From Lachnospiraceae bacterium (GTDB taxonomy: Bacteria; Bacillota; Clostridia; Lachnospirales; Lachnospiraceae), in contig SVFC01000022.1 in NCBI GenBank assembly GCA_015057035.1, positions 1 through 33,455 of the forward strand: a stretch of 33,455 bases of DNA. Reading direction: 5' to 3'. Numbering within the stretch: the first letter of the stretch is position 1; each line of letters opens with the position of its first letter. The notes beneath the pieces were generated by a model. It worked only from the letters and a program-made list of their open reading frames with translations. It was not told the DNA's origin and made no database searches. Below are positions 22,049 to 30,947 of the stretch, in pieces. A program made the position numbers and the translations under genes.

Positions 22049-23315
22049 AGAATATCTATATCGCAGTCTGCACCTAGACTGTGCCCGTCACTTTTTTCCA
22101 GTATCCACGGTGAAGAAAGTGATAGAAGGAATATCCTACGGCAATATGAATGTGCTACACTGGCACTTGTCAGATGACCATGGTTGGAGAATCGAGAGTA
22201 AAAAATATCCAAAACTTCATGAAGTAAGTGGGGAATATTATACCCAGGAAGAGATTCGTGAAGTGGTAGATTACGCAAAAGAACGTGGAATAGAAGTGAT
22301 TCCGGAGATTGATATGCCAGGGCACAACCTTGCCCTTTTATCGGCCTATCCAGAGTATAGTTGCAAGGGAGAGCCTGTGACACCAGCTACGGCGAGAGGT
22401 GTGTATCGGACAATCCTCTGCGCAGGCCAACAGTGCACGCTGGATTTTATAGAAGAATTATTAGAAGAAATTATTCCACTGTTTGATTCGCAGTATTTTC
22501 ATATTGGCGGTGACGAAGCGCCAAAGGACGAATGGAAAAAATGTCCTCACTGTAATGCCAAGATGAAAGAATTGGGCCTGACAAGCTACGAGGACCTGCA
22601 GGGGTATTTTACAGGACGTGTTGCGGATATATTAAAGAAGTATGGAAAAACGCCAATTTGTTGGAATGATGCCCTTCTGGCGTCAAATATACCAGAAGAT
22701 GTAGTGATTCAGTATTGGACTATCGATTATGCCAAGGAAATGGTTCCTTTTATAGAAAAGCAAGGGAAATGGATATATTCTGACATGTTCGAATTGTATC
22801 TGGATTATCCACACAGTATGATTCCCCTGAAAAAGGTATATGAATTCGAACCGCATCTATATAGATATCCGATTCCAGATTCTCATACAGCAGACAAGGA
22901 AAATGGACTGATAGGTTTTGAGGCTTGTTGTTGGACAGAGCATATCGAAACAGAAAAAGAGTTGTGTGAGCATATTTTCCCAAGAGTCTATGCTCTTGCG
23001 GAGCGAGCATCAGGGATAGAATCCAAAGATTACGAAGCCTTCAAAACCCGCCTTCGCGAAAAAATCAAACTTTTAGAAGCGGCTGGGATTCCATACACCC
23101 CAGAAGAAGGGTGGGATCCAAAAGGGAAGGAGCGTAGAGACGATGCAATCCAGTTTTATCTAAATATGGGTGCTGGCGTTGACGAAGAAGAGAAAAAGAA
23201 ACAGGCGGCATCTGCGGCACCGAAACTGGAATTTGTGCTGCATTTTGTGAAGGAATTCTTCAAACCACAGGATTTCTTTGCGCTATTAAAAGCGGCATTA
23301 TTTGGAAGCAAATAA
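22035..23315 (+). CDS. Minimal GH20 beta-N-acetylhexosaminidase
   Basis: Hydrolyses terminal beta-GlcNAc or GalNAc residues by substrate-assisted catalysis. Seen: start of the (beta/alpha)8 barrel LHLDCARHFFPVSTVKKVI from residue 12, NVLHWHLSDDHGWRIE, IPEIDMPGHNLALL, and the catalytic Asp-Glu pair in HIGGDEAP (D160, E161). Most GH20 enzymes have an extra N-terminal domain of over 100 residues; here the barrel begins almost at the start codon. No signal peptide, so it should act in the cytoplasm on imported sugars. The ATG lies inside the end of the BRO/DinD gene with no good ribosome site (GGAG 13 bases away), so it depends on coupling. Ends in a hydrophobic-aromatic tail (FVKEFFKPQDFFALLKAALF). 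Confidence 0.88.
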   Translation: METNKEYLYRSLHLDCARHFFPVSTVKKVIEGISYGNMNVLHWHLSDDHGWRIESKKYPKLHEVSGEYYTQEEIREVVDYAKERGIEVIPEIDMPGHNLALLSAYPEYSCKGEPVTPATARGVYRTILCAGQQCTLDFIEELLEEIIPLFDSQYFHIGGDEAPKDEWKKCPHCNAKMKELGLTSYEDLQGYFTGRVADILKKYGKTPICWNDALLASNIPEDVVIQYWTIDYAKEMVPFIEKQGKWIYSDMFELYLDYPHSMIPLKKVYEFEPHLYRYPIPDSHTADKENGLIGFEACCWTEHIETEKELCEHIFPRVYALAERASGIESKDYEAFKTRLREKIKLLEAAGIPYTPEEGWDPKGKERRDDAIQFYLNMGAGVDEEEKKKQAASAAPKLEFVLHFVKEFFKPQDFFALLKAALFGSK

Positions 23316-23322
23316 ATTTTAC

Positions 23323-23354
23323 ATATCCTGTCAGAAATGGCAGGATATTTTCTT
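23323..23354 (+). terminator. Intrinsic terminator after the GH20 gene
   Basis: ATATCCTGTCA (23323-23333) pairs with TGGCAGGATAT (23338-23348) around a GAAA tetraloop (one T-G pair), then TTTTCTT. Confidence 0.88.
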
Positions 23355-23381
23355 GCCTGTTAGCCCAAAAGAAGTTAATAT
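23353..23381 (+). promoter_or_regulatory. Probable promoter of the TraX-family gene
   Basis: TTGCCT (23353-23358), 17-base spacer, TAATAT (23376-23381), about 32 bases before the start codon. It begins inside the tail of the preceding terminator. Confidence 0.4.
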
Positions 23382-23412
23382 ATAAGAGATAGAATTATGA
23401 CGGGGAAAGTGT

Positions 23413-24231
23413 ATGACGCAATTGATAAATTCCAATAATATGACAAATAAATATGGATGGGGAACTTCTTCATGGAGTGGCTATGATTTAAAAATAGTCG
23501 CGGTTATTACGATGCTGATTGACCATGTAGGAGCCTCACTTTTGTGGCGGTATATTGAGATGTCGCATGGCTATAATGATAGTGTACTAATGGGCGTTTA
23601 TGAATTGACCAGATACATTGGACGCATGGCATTTCCAATCTATTGCTTTCTGTTAGTAGAGGGTTTTTTGCACACCAGAAGTGTTGGAAAATATGCACTT
23701 CGTCTTGGAGTTTTTGCTTTGATTTCAGAGGTGCCATTTGATTTGGCGTTGAATCAGAAACTTTGGCGACCAGATTCGAATAACGTATTTTTTACCTTGT
23801 TGATAGGGCTTCTTCTTATCTGGGGGATATCCTTTGTGGAGAAGTTCTATGAGTTTTGGAAGGAAAAGAAACTAGATGCTTTCATTGGAACTTTGTTGGC
23901 CCTTGCTGTGGCAATTCTGATGGTAGTGCCTGCCTTGTTCCTGGCAGAAACGATTTTGTCTTCTGACTATGGTATGGGCGGGGTGCTGGCAATTCTTGTA
24001 ATATATTTGTTCCGACAGTATCGCCTAATAGGATATGCACTGTCCATTATAGTGTTATATATTTTTGCAGGCTCTACTGAGATTTTAGCACTGTTTATGT
24101 TACTTCCACTCAGTAGGTACGATGGGACCCGCGGACCTGAAAAAGGAAAATGGGATAAATACTTTTTTTATGGCTTTTACCCAGTGCATTTGCTAGTGTT
24201 AGGAGTCTTGTGTATGGTGCTGGGAATATAG
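23413..24231 (+). CDS. TraX-family integral membrane protein
   Basis: 272 residues, seven or eight hydrophobic helices. The TraX family pattern is clear: SGYDLKIVAVITMLIDHVG (about residues 20-40), RYIGRMAFPIYCFLLVEGF with the conserved GRxAFPIF-like block, and HTRSVGKYALRLGVFALISEVPFDLA. TraX acetylates F-pilin in E. coli; in Firmicutes these proteins are chromosomal and probably acylate other surface molecules, which is inference. GGGG lies about 8 bases before the ATG. It stands alone between a terminator and the promoter of the CARF gene. Confidence 0.88.
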   Translation: MTQLINSNNMTNKYGWGTSSWSGYDLKIVAVITMLIDHVGASLLWRYIEMSHGYNDSVLMGVYELTRYIGRMAFPIYCFLLVEGFLHTRSVGKYALRLGVFALISEVPFDLALNQKLWRPDSNNVFFTLLIGLLLIWGISFVEKFYEFWKEKKLDAFIGTLLALAVAILMVVPALFLAETILSSDYGMGGVLAILVIYLFRQYRLIGYALSIIVLYIFAGSTEILALFMLLPLSRYDGTRGPEKGKWDKYFFYGFYPVHLLVLGVLCMVLGI

Positions 24232-24252
24232 ACTCAGAACTAGGTGTTTTCA

Positions 24253-24281
24253 TTGCAAATAAGACGATTTTAGAATATAAT
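24253..24281 (+). promoter_or_regulatory. Sigma-A promoter of the CARF nuclease gene
   Basis: TTGCAA (24253-24258), 17-base spacer, TATAAT (24276-24281), about 30 bases before the start codon and just after the TraX stop. The gene is therefore expressed on its own. Confidence 0.75.
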
Positions 24282-24310
24282 TTGAATAGTATTTTAAGTA
24301 AAGGTGACCT

Positions 24311-25447
24311 ATGATACAGATTCGTTTTTTGGATAAAAATGTAGTGAGCACTCTGGTGCCAGTGTATTCCATGAAGCCGGAAAAAGTGGTGTTTTTGTAT
24401 GACACTCGCATGGTGGGGGAGAACCTGCGCAAAGAGGTGGAAGAGGCAATCAGAAGCCGACTGCCGGAGACAAAAGTGCAGTATCTTCGCGTGAATATGC
24501 TTCGTCTGGAGGACGTGAAGTACGAACTGGAACAGACGGTGCGAAACTACAAAGACAAGGAAGTGCATATTGATATTACCGGTGGTAGTGAGATTATGAC
24601 TGCCTGTGGTCTGATGGCAGCCCAGGAGCATCGCTTGATGCTTACTTATGTGGATTTTTATTCTGGACATATGATAAATGTGCTGACATCGGAACGAATT
24701 TGTAAAACGGAAACGGTTACTTTAGAAGAGTACTTAAAAGCCATCGGTGGTAAGTACATGTCCTCATCCAGACATACGCCAGAGGAAAAAGACTTTGACC
24801 GCATTATGGAGATGGCACAGATTATTTTTGCCAATGAGAAGAAGTGGGATAAATTTTTTGCCCACATTACCAGAGGATTTTCAGCGGCAGGTGTGATGGA
24901 ATTTTCCTTGGGAGAAAATGTAAAGAGTGAGTCCTGTCAATTTATTTTATCAGAATTCTTAAAGAGAGGATTTGCAAAACAAATCGGCGAAGACCGATAC
25001 CGTTATGCTTCTGAGGCAGATAAGGAATATATGACCGTGTCTGGTATCTGGCTGGAAATGTACATCTACATTCAGGCGAAAAAGTGCTTTGACGAGGTGT
25101 ATATGGGCGTGGATATTGATTGGAACAAGCGTGATATCTGTGAGAGCAGAGACAACGAAATTGATGTGGTAATTATGAAAAATTCCCAGCCGATTTTCAT
25201 CTCCTGCAAAATGCGTCCGGTGGAGAAAGAAACCGTTTACGAGATTTATTCCATGGCAAGACGTTTGGGTGGAGATTACGCTAAGAGTTTGATTGCAACC
25301 ACCTTTAACGTGAGAAAAGGTCAGGATGAAAGAAATGGAATCTACCTTCGTATGGCAAAGATGAAGGTGGGACTGATTGAAACAAGAGATTTCAAGGATG
25401 CAAATGTACAGGACGTTTTTGCAAGAGCACTTGCTATGACAGAGTAG
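24311..25447 (+). CDS. CARF-domain nuclease, DUF1887/Card1-like, orphan
   Basis: 378 residues. The N-terminal CARF domain (about 1-130) has a Rossmann-like start and the ligand motif DITGGSEIMTA (88-98), which in relatives binds cyclic oligoadenylate. The C-terminal PD-(D/E)XK nuclease (about 240-330) shows WLE (E249), NEID (D285) and FISCK (S298, K300). In Card1 the third acidic residue before CK is glutamate; here it is serine, a change I believe some DUF1887 proteins share. Card1 and Can2 cut nucleic acids in type III CRISPR immunity, but no CRISPR array, Cas10 or other cas gene is in the window. GGTGACC precedes the ATG. dnaE follows after 71 bases. Confidence 0.87.
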   Translation: MIQIRFLDKNVVSTLVPVYSMKPEKVVFLYDTRMVGENLRKEVEEAIRSRLPETKVQYLRVNMLRLEDVKYELEQTVRNYKDKEVHIDITGGSEIMTACGLMAAQEHRLMLTYVDFYSGHMINVLTSERICKTETVTLEEYLKAIGGKYMSSSRHTPEEKDFDRIMEMAQIIFANEKKWDKFFAHITRGFSAAGVMEFSLGENVKSESCQFILSEFLKRGFAKQIGEDRYRYASEADKEYMTVSGIWLEMYIYIQAKKCFDEVYMGVDIDWNKRDICESRDNEIDVVIMKNSQPIFISCKMRPVEKETVYEIYSMARRLGGDYAKSLIATTFNVRKGQDERNGIYLRMAKMKVGLIETRDFKDANVQDVFARALAMTE

Positions 25448-25476
25448 TTCGCAATGTCAGACGACTTGGATATATT
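25448..25476 (+). promoter_or_regulatory. Possible promoter of dnaE
   Basis: TTCGCA (25448-25453), 17-base spacer, TATATT (25471-25476), starting right after the CARF gene stop. The -35 box matches at four of six positions. Confidence 0.35.
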
Positions 25477-25518
25477 TGCACCGTATATACGTAACGAACC
25501 GATAGAAAGGAGCCAGAT

Positions 25519-28500
25519 ATGGCTTTTGTACACTTGCACACCCATACGGAGTATAGTCTCCTGGATGGGTCCAACAAGATTAAAAATTATGTAAACAGAG
25601 TCAAGGAACTGGGAATGACAGCAGCTGCCATTACAGACCATGGTGTTATGTATGGCGTAGTGGATTTTTACAAGGCGGCTAAGGATGCAGGCATTAATCC
25701 TGTCATTGGATGTGAGATTTACGTGGCACCAAATTCCCGTTTTGACAGAGAATTAAGTCACGGAGATGACAAGTATTATCACCTGGTTCTTTTGGCGGAA
25801 AATAACAAGGGCTATGAAAACCTGATGAAGATTGTTTCCATTGGCTTTACAGAAGGTTACTATTACAGACCTCGTGTGGATTTTGAAACATTGGAAAAAT
25901 ACCACGAAGGTCTGATTGCGCTGTCTGCATGTCTGGCAGGAGAGATTCCAAGATATTTACTTCGTGGATTTTATGAAGAAGCGAAGAAGACGGCATTGAA
26001 ATATCGTGACTGTTTTGGAGCAGACAATTTCTTCTTAGAACTTCAGGATCATGGTATGGCAGACCAGAAGCGTGTGAATAACGATTTGCTACGTATGAGC
26101 GAGGAAACAGGTATTGAATTGGTTTGTACCAACGATATTCACTATACTTATGCAGACGACGTGGAGTCCCACGATGTACTTCTGTGTATCCAGACTGGCA
26201 AGAAGATTACCGATGAGGACCGTATGCGTTATGAGGGCGGTCAGTTCTTTGTAAAGAGCGAAGAGGAAATGGCGGGCATTTTCCCATATGCAAGACAGGC
26301 TTTGGAAAATACCCAGAAAATTGCGGATCGTTGTCACGTAGAATTAGAATTTGGTAACTACAAGATTCCAAAATATGAGGTGCCAGAGGGCTTTGCTTCT
26401 GCGAAGGAGTATCTGGTACATATCTGTGACGAAGGATTTGCAGAAAAATATGGCAATAATCCTGAGTATACAGACGAGGATAGAAAACAGATTTACAAAG
26501 ATATGGAATACGAACTTGGCATCATCGAGAAGATGGGCTTCGTAGAGTATATTCTGATTGTTTGGGACTACATCAACTGGTGTAGAAACCATGACTGCTG
26601 GGTTGGACCAGGACGAGGTTCTGCAGCGGGAAGCCGTGTATGTTATTGTACGGGTATTACCAACATTGACCCAGTAAAATATAACCTGCTGTTCGAGCGT
26701 TTCTTAAATCCAGAACGTGTATCCATGCCAGATATTGACGTGGACTTCGAATACGCAGAACGTTATCGTGCTATTGAATATGTAACAGAGAAATATGGTA
26801 AAGACTCCGTTACCCAGATTACGACCTTTGGTACTATGGCTGCTCGTGGAGTTATTAAGGCAGTTGGTAAGGCACTGGATTTCCCATATGCAGATATGGA
26901 CAAGCTGGCGAAGATGGTTCCGATGGAACTTAATATTACCATTGAAAAAGCCCTTCAGATGAACCCAGAATTGCGTGGTGTGTATGAAAGTGACAAGGCA
27001 ATGCATGACCTGATCGAGATGTCTAAGCGTTTGGAAGGCCTTCCAAACCACGTTTCTGTCCATGCAGCGGGTGTAGTTATCTATCCAGGTGTTGCCAGCG
27101 ATTATGTGCCTTTAGGACGTGCCAGCGACGGTACTCCAACTGCAGAATACAATATGGTTCAGTTGGAAGAACTGGGCTTACTTAAGATGGACTTTTTGGG
27201 CCTTAGAACCCTTACGGTACTTAAGGATGCAGTAAAAAATGTGAAGGCTTCCAAAGGCATTGACATTGATATCGACCACATCGATATGAATGATAAAGCA
27301 GTGTTGGATTTCATTGGAACAGGTAAGACAGAAGGTGTGTTCCAGTTAGAATCTACAGGTATGCAGAACTTCATGAAGGAATTAAAACCTCAGAGTTTTG
27401 AAGATATTGTAGCGGGAATTTCCCTCTACCGTCCAGGTCCAATGGACTTTATTCCAGACTATATTCGTGGAAAAAATAATCAGGAATCCATTACTTATGT
27501 GACTCCTGAATTGGAAAGCATCTTGGAGCCAACCTACGGCTGTATCGTATACCAGGAACAGGTAATGCAGATTGTACAGAAATTGGCTGGATATACTATG
27601 GGACAGGCGGATAACATTCGTCGTGCCATGAGTAAAAAGAAACAGTATGTCATCGATGCAGAACGCAAGAACTTTGTCTATGGCAATGAAGAACAGGGAA
27701 TCAAAGGTTGCGTTGCCAACGGTATTTCTGAGCAGGCTGCAAACAGTATCTACGATTCCATGGTAGACTTTGCAAAATACGCATTTAACAAATCCCATGC
27801 GGCTGCATATGCAGTGATTAGTGTGCAGACAGCCTGGTTAAAATATTACTATCCAGTAGAGTTTATGGCAGCCCTTATGACTTCTGTTATTGATAACTCT
27901 GCAAAAGCATCCGAATATCTGTATCACTGTAAGGAACTGGGTATTCCAGTGCTGCCACCAGATATTAATGCGGGATGGGGACCTTTTACCTCAGAAGGCA
28001 ACAGTGTGCGCTATGGTTTATATGCCATCAAGAGTCTTGGGCGTCCTGTCATTGACAAGATTATTGAGGAACGCAAAATTGGTGGACCATACCGTACTTT
28101 GCAGGATTTTGTGGAACGTACTGCAGAACGTGACATTAATAAGCGTGCAGTAGAGAACTTAATCAAGGCTGGTGCCTGCGACAGTTTGGATGGCACCCGT
28201 AAGCAGATGACCTATGTGTCAGCGGCATTGATTGATCAGGTTTCTTCTCGCAAAAAGAGCGCAGTTGCTGGTCAGATGAGCCTTTTTGACATTGTGTCAG
28301 AGGAGGATAAGAACGATTTTGAAGTGCAGTATCCAGACGTAGGGGAATTTCCTAAGGAAATGCTTCTGGGTTTTGAAAAAGAAGTGCTGGGCATTTACTT
28401 AAGTGGACATCCGCTGGAAGAATATATGGAGAAAATTAAGAAGAATATCACCTGCATCACTTCGGACTTTGTGAGAGATGAGGAAACTGGCACTACAAAG

Positions 28501-29016
28501 ATTAAAGATAATGAGCATGTGATTGTTGGTGGTTTGATTTCTGAGAAAACCATCAAATTCACCCGCAATAATAAGGCAATGGCGTTTATCACCATTGAAG
28601 ACCTGGCAGGAACGGTAGAGGTTATCGTATTCCCTAAAGATTACGAGAAATACCAGCGTTATCTGAATCAGGATGAAAAGGTATTCGTGGTAGGCCATGC
28701 GACGATTGAAGACGAACAGAATGGTAAGATTATCTGTGAACGTATTGTGCCTTTTGATGAGACGGGATGTGATTTGTGGTTGCAGTTTGCTACCAAAGAA
28801 GACTATATGGCAAAAGAACAGGTACTGATGGATATTCTCTATGATTCCGATGGTAGTGACGAGGTTGTTATCTATGTTGCGAATCCAAAAGCCATCAAAA
28901 GATTAGGAAAAAACCAGACGGTACAGGTAAATGAACAGCTTCTAGACGTTTTAACGAAGTTTTTAGGCGAAAAAAATGTAAAAGTTGTTGAAAAGAGCAT
29001 TGAAAACAAAGCCTAA
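25519..29016 (+). CDS. dnaE: DNA polymerase III alpha subunit
   Basis: Replicative C-family polymerase; in Firmicutes it works beside PolC. Domains in order: PHP domain with intact metal-binding look (HLHTHTEYSLLDG, H5, H7, H9), palm with catalytic PDIDVDF (D405, D407), fingers and the tandem HhH region, and a C-terminal OB fold (VIVGGLISEKTIKF to ICERIVPF). Length 1165 is typical of DnaE1 and no 3'-5' exonuclease insert (the mark of PolC) is present. AAAGGAG lies about 8 bases before the ATG. pfkA follows after 51 bases, an arrangement seen in several Firmicutes. Confidence 0.96.
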   Translation: MAFVHLHTHTEYSLLDGSNKIKNYVNRVKELGMTAAAITDHGVMYGVVDFYKAAKDAGINPVIGCEIYVAPNSRFDRELSHGDDKYYHLVLLAENNKGYENLMKIVSIGFTEGYYYRPRVDFETLEKYHEGLIALSACLAGEIPRYLLRGFYEEAKKTALKYRDCFGADNFFLELQDHGMADQKRVNNDLLRMSEETGIELVCTNDIHYTYADDVESHDVLLCIQTGKKITDEDRMRYEGGQFFVKSEEEMAGIFPYARQALENTQKIADRCHVELEFGNYKIPKYEVPEGFASAKEYLVHICDEGFAEKYGNNPEYTDEDRKQIYKDMEYELGIIEKMGFVEYILIVWDYINWCRNHDCWVGPGRGSAAGSRVCYCTGITNIDPVKYNLLFERFLNPERVSMPDIDVDFEYAERYRAIEYVTEKYGKDSVTQITTFGTMAARGVIKAVGKALDFPYADMDKLAKMVPMELNITIEKALQMNPELRGVYESDKAMHDLIEMSKRLEGLPNHVSVHAAGVVIYPGVASDYVPLGRASDGTPTAEYNMVQLEELGLLKMDFLGLRTLTVLKDAVKNVKASKGIDIDIDHIDMNDKAVLDFIGTGKTEGVFQLESTGMQNFMKELKPQSFEDIVAGISLYRPGPMDFIPDYIRGKNNQESITYVTPELESILEPTYGCIVYQEQVMQIVQKLAGYTMGQADNIRRAMSKKKQYVIDAERKNFVYGNEEQGIKGCVANGISEQAANSIYDSMVDFAKYAFNKSHAAAYAVISVQTAWLKYYYPVEFMAALMTSVIDNSAKASEYLYHCKELGIPVLPPDINAGWGPFTSEGNSVRYGLYAIKSLGRPVIDKIIEERKIGGPYRTLQDFVERTAERDINKRAVENLIKAGACDSLDGTRKQMTYVSAALIDQVSSRKKSAVAGQMSLFDIVSEEDKNDFEVQYPDVGEFPKEMLLGFEKEVLGIYLSGHPLEEYMEKIKKNITCITSDFVRDEETGTTKIKDNEHVIVGGLISEKTIKFTRNNKAMAFITIEDLAGTVEVIVFPKDYEKYQRYLNQDEKVFVVGHATIEDEQNGKIICERIVPFDETGCDLWLQFATKEDYMAKEQVLMDILYDSDGSDEVVIYVANPKAIKRLGKNQTVQVNEQLLDVLTKFLGEKNVKVVEKSIENKA

Positions 29017-29028
29017 AGAGTTTACAAT
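29000..29028 (+). promoter_or_regulatory. Probable promoter of pfkA
   Basis: TTGAAA (29000-29005), 17-base spacer, TACAAT (29023-29028), overlapping the dnaE stop codon. It would give pfkA an independent start about 30 bases upstream of its ATG. Confidence 0.5.
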
Positions 29029-29067
29029 ATACAAGGATTGGAATTAGAAATTTTAGGAGGAATTAAA

Positions 29068-30042
29068 ATGGCTAAAGAAATTAATACAATTGCTGTTTTA
29101 ACAAGTGGTGGAGATGCTCCTGGTATGAACGCTGCAACTCGTGCAGTAGTTCGTGAAGCACTTTACAGAGGAAAAAAAGTAAAAGGTATTCGTAGAGGTT
29201 ACGCAGGCCTTTTAAATGAAGAAATTTTTGATATGGACGCATCCAGCGTTTCAGATACAATTTCTCGTGGTGGTACAATTTTGCAGACCGCACGTTGTGT
29301 AGAATTCGTTGACCCTAAGGTACAGGAAAAAGGTGCTGAGATTTGTAGAAAGCACGGCATCGATGCTATCGTAGTTATTGGTGGTGATGGTTCTTTCAAG
29401 GGCGCACAGAAATTAGCAAGACTTGGAATCAATACGGTTGGTGTTCCAGGAACTATCGACCTTGATATTGCCTGTACAGATTATACCATCGGTTTTGATA
29501 CTGCTGTTAACACAGCTATGGAAGCAATCGATAAGATTCGTGATACTTCCACATCTCACGAGAGATGTTCTATCATCGAAGTTATGGGACGTCATGCTGG
29601 ATATATCGCATTATGGTGTGGTATTGCCAATGGTGCAGAAGATATTCTTCTTCCAGAAAAATATGATGAAGATCAGGAAATGAAGATTATCGAACATATC
29701 AAGATGAACAAGAGAAAAGGAAAACAGCATCATATCGTTGTTAATGCAGAGGGTATTGGACATTCACAGGAAATGGCAAAACGTATTGAAGAAGCAACAG
29801 GAATGGAAACTCGTGCATCTATCCTTGGACATATGCAGCGTGGTGGTGTTCCAACCTGTAAAGACCGTGTATATGCCACAACTATGGGCTCAATGGCTGT
29901 AAAACTTCTTTGCGAAGGCAAATCAAATCGTGTCATTGCACATAGAAATGGTGAATTCTGCGACTTAGACATTGATGAAGCATTGGCAATGAAGAAAACA
30001 ATTCCAGATTATATGTATTACATTACAAATAGTTTAGTATAA
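29068..30042 (+). CDS. pfkA: ATP-dependent 6-phosphofructokinase
   Basis: Phosphorylates fructose 6-phosphate, the committed step of glycolysis; cytoplasmic. 324 residues, PfkA length. ATP-loop TSGGDAPGMNAATRAVV, GGDGS (glycine rather than the aspartate typical of PPi enzymes), the catalytic-loop PGTIDLDIACTDYTIGFDTA, and MGRHAGYIA. The usual loop reads TIDND; here the asparagine is leucine while both aspartates stay, a variant also familiar from clostridial PFK paralogues. The open frame starts at TTG 29038, but AGGAGG (29055-29060) serves ATG 29068. Possible own promoter; a terminator follows. Confidence 0.95.
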   Translation: MAKEINTIAVLTSGGDAPGMNAATRAVVREALYRGKKVKGIRRGYAGLLNEEIFDMDASSVSDTISRGGTILQTARCVEFVDPKVQEKGAEICRKHGIDAIVVIGGDGSFKGAQKLARLGINTVGVPGTIDLDIACTDYTIGFDTAVNTAMEAIDKIRDTSTSHERCSIIEVMGRHAGYIALWCGIANGAEDILLPEKYDEDQEMKIIEHIKMNKRKGKQHHIVVNAEGIGHSQEMAKRIEEATGMETRASILGHMQRGGVPTCKDRVYATTMGSMAVKLLCEGKSNRVIAHRNGEFCDLDIDEALAMKKTIPDYMYYITNSLV

Positions 30043-30047
30043 TAATG

Positions 30048-30082
30048 ATGAGGTTGTCATAAGACATGGCAGCCTCATTTTT
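30048..30082 (+). terminator. Intrinsic terminator after pfkA
   Basis: ATGAGGTTGTCAT (30048-30060) pairs with ATGGCAGCCTCAT (30066-30078) with two T-G wobbles around AAGAC, then a short T-run to 30082. Only 11 bases separate it from the next start, so trmH must be reached by readthrough or an unseen promoter. Confidence 0.8.
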
Positions 30083-30093
30083 ACGGAGGGTTT

Positions 30094-30900
30094 ATGATTA
30101 CCAGCACAAGCAATCAGCAGATGAAGGATTTAGCTGCGCTTTTGAAAAAATCCAAAGAACGCAAAGTAAACAAAGCATTCGTAGTAGAAGGCACTAAGAT
30201 GGTAGCGGAAGCACCAAAAAACTGGCTTCGTAAGGTTTATGTTTCAGAAGGATATGAAAAAAATCCAGAGAATCAGACCTTGCTTAAGGCTTTTTCAAAA
30301 GATGCATCCACTTATGGTTTTGCTATGGAGACAGTATCAGATTCTGTATTTAAAAGTGTGTCTGACACTCAGACACCACAAGGAATTATGGCGGTGGTTG
30401 CTATGCCAGAATATTCTATGGAACAGCTTGTGCAGGGAGACAAGACCCATCTGCTTATTTTAGAGAGCATTCAGGATCCAGGAAACTTAGGAACAATGCT
30501 TCGCACGGGTGAAGGTGCTGGCATTACGGGCGTGATTATGAATAAAACCACGGTGGATTTGTTTAACCCTAAGACCATTCGTTCCACTATGGGAAGTATT
30601 TATAGAATGCCTTTTTATGTAACAGAAGATTTGTCTGGTACATTAGAAGACTTAAAGGCACAGGGCGTGGCGTTATATGCAGCGCATCTTAAGGGTGAGA
30701 ATTCCTATGATGAGGAAGACTATACAAAAGCCTGTGGCTTTTTAATTGGAAACGAGGGCAATGGCTTGTCGGAGAAAATCGCAAATCAAGCTGATACTTA
30801 CATTAAGATTCCAATGGAAGGACAGGTAGAGTCTCTAAATGCGGCAATTTCTGCAACGTTGCTGATGTATGAGGCAAATCGCCAGAGACGCCGTCAATAG
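30094..30900 (+). CDS. TrmH-family RNA 2'-O-methyltransferase
   Basis: SpoU/TrmH-type methyltransferase using S-adenosylmethionine, probably for 23S rRNA (RlmB-like) but tRNA cannot be excluded. N-terminal substrate-binding domain (KSKERKVNKAFVVEGTKMV, about 18-37) and the knotted catalytic domain with motif 1 ESIQDPGNLGTMLRTGEGAG, motif 2 FLIGNEGNGLSE and motif 3 IPMEGQVESLNAAISATLLMYE. 268 residues, normal. GGAGGG sits 4 bases before the ATG. A small conserved gene follows after 47 bases. Confidence 0.92.
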   Translation: MITSTSNQQMKDLAALLKKSKERKVNKAFVVEGTKMVAEAPKNWLRKVYVSEGYEKNPENQTLLKAFSKDASTYGFAMETVSDSVFKSVSDTQTPQGIMAVVAMPEYSMEQLVQGDKTHLLILESIQDPGNLGTMLRTGEGAGITGVIMNKTTVDLFNPKTIRSTMGSIYRMPFYVTEDLSGTLEDLKAQGVALYAAHLKGENSYDEEDYTKACGFLIGNEGNGLSEKIANQADTYIKIPMEGQVESLNAAISATLLMYEANRQRRRQ

Positions 30901-30947
30901 AGGGAGTCGATAGTGAATATAATAAAAAGAGATGGAGGAAGAATCCT

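Noticed and set aside
21748-22383. 211-residue minus-strand ORF opposite the BRO/GH20 junction
   Set aside because: Lies antisense to two well-supported genes, without ribosome site or recognisable motifs.
29038-29067. TTG start giving MELEILGGIKMAK for pfkA
   Set aside because: These codons include the AGGAGG ribosome site; the family start is MAKEINTIAVLTSGG.
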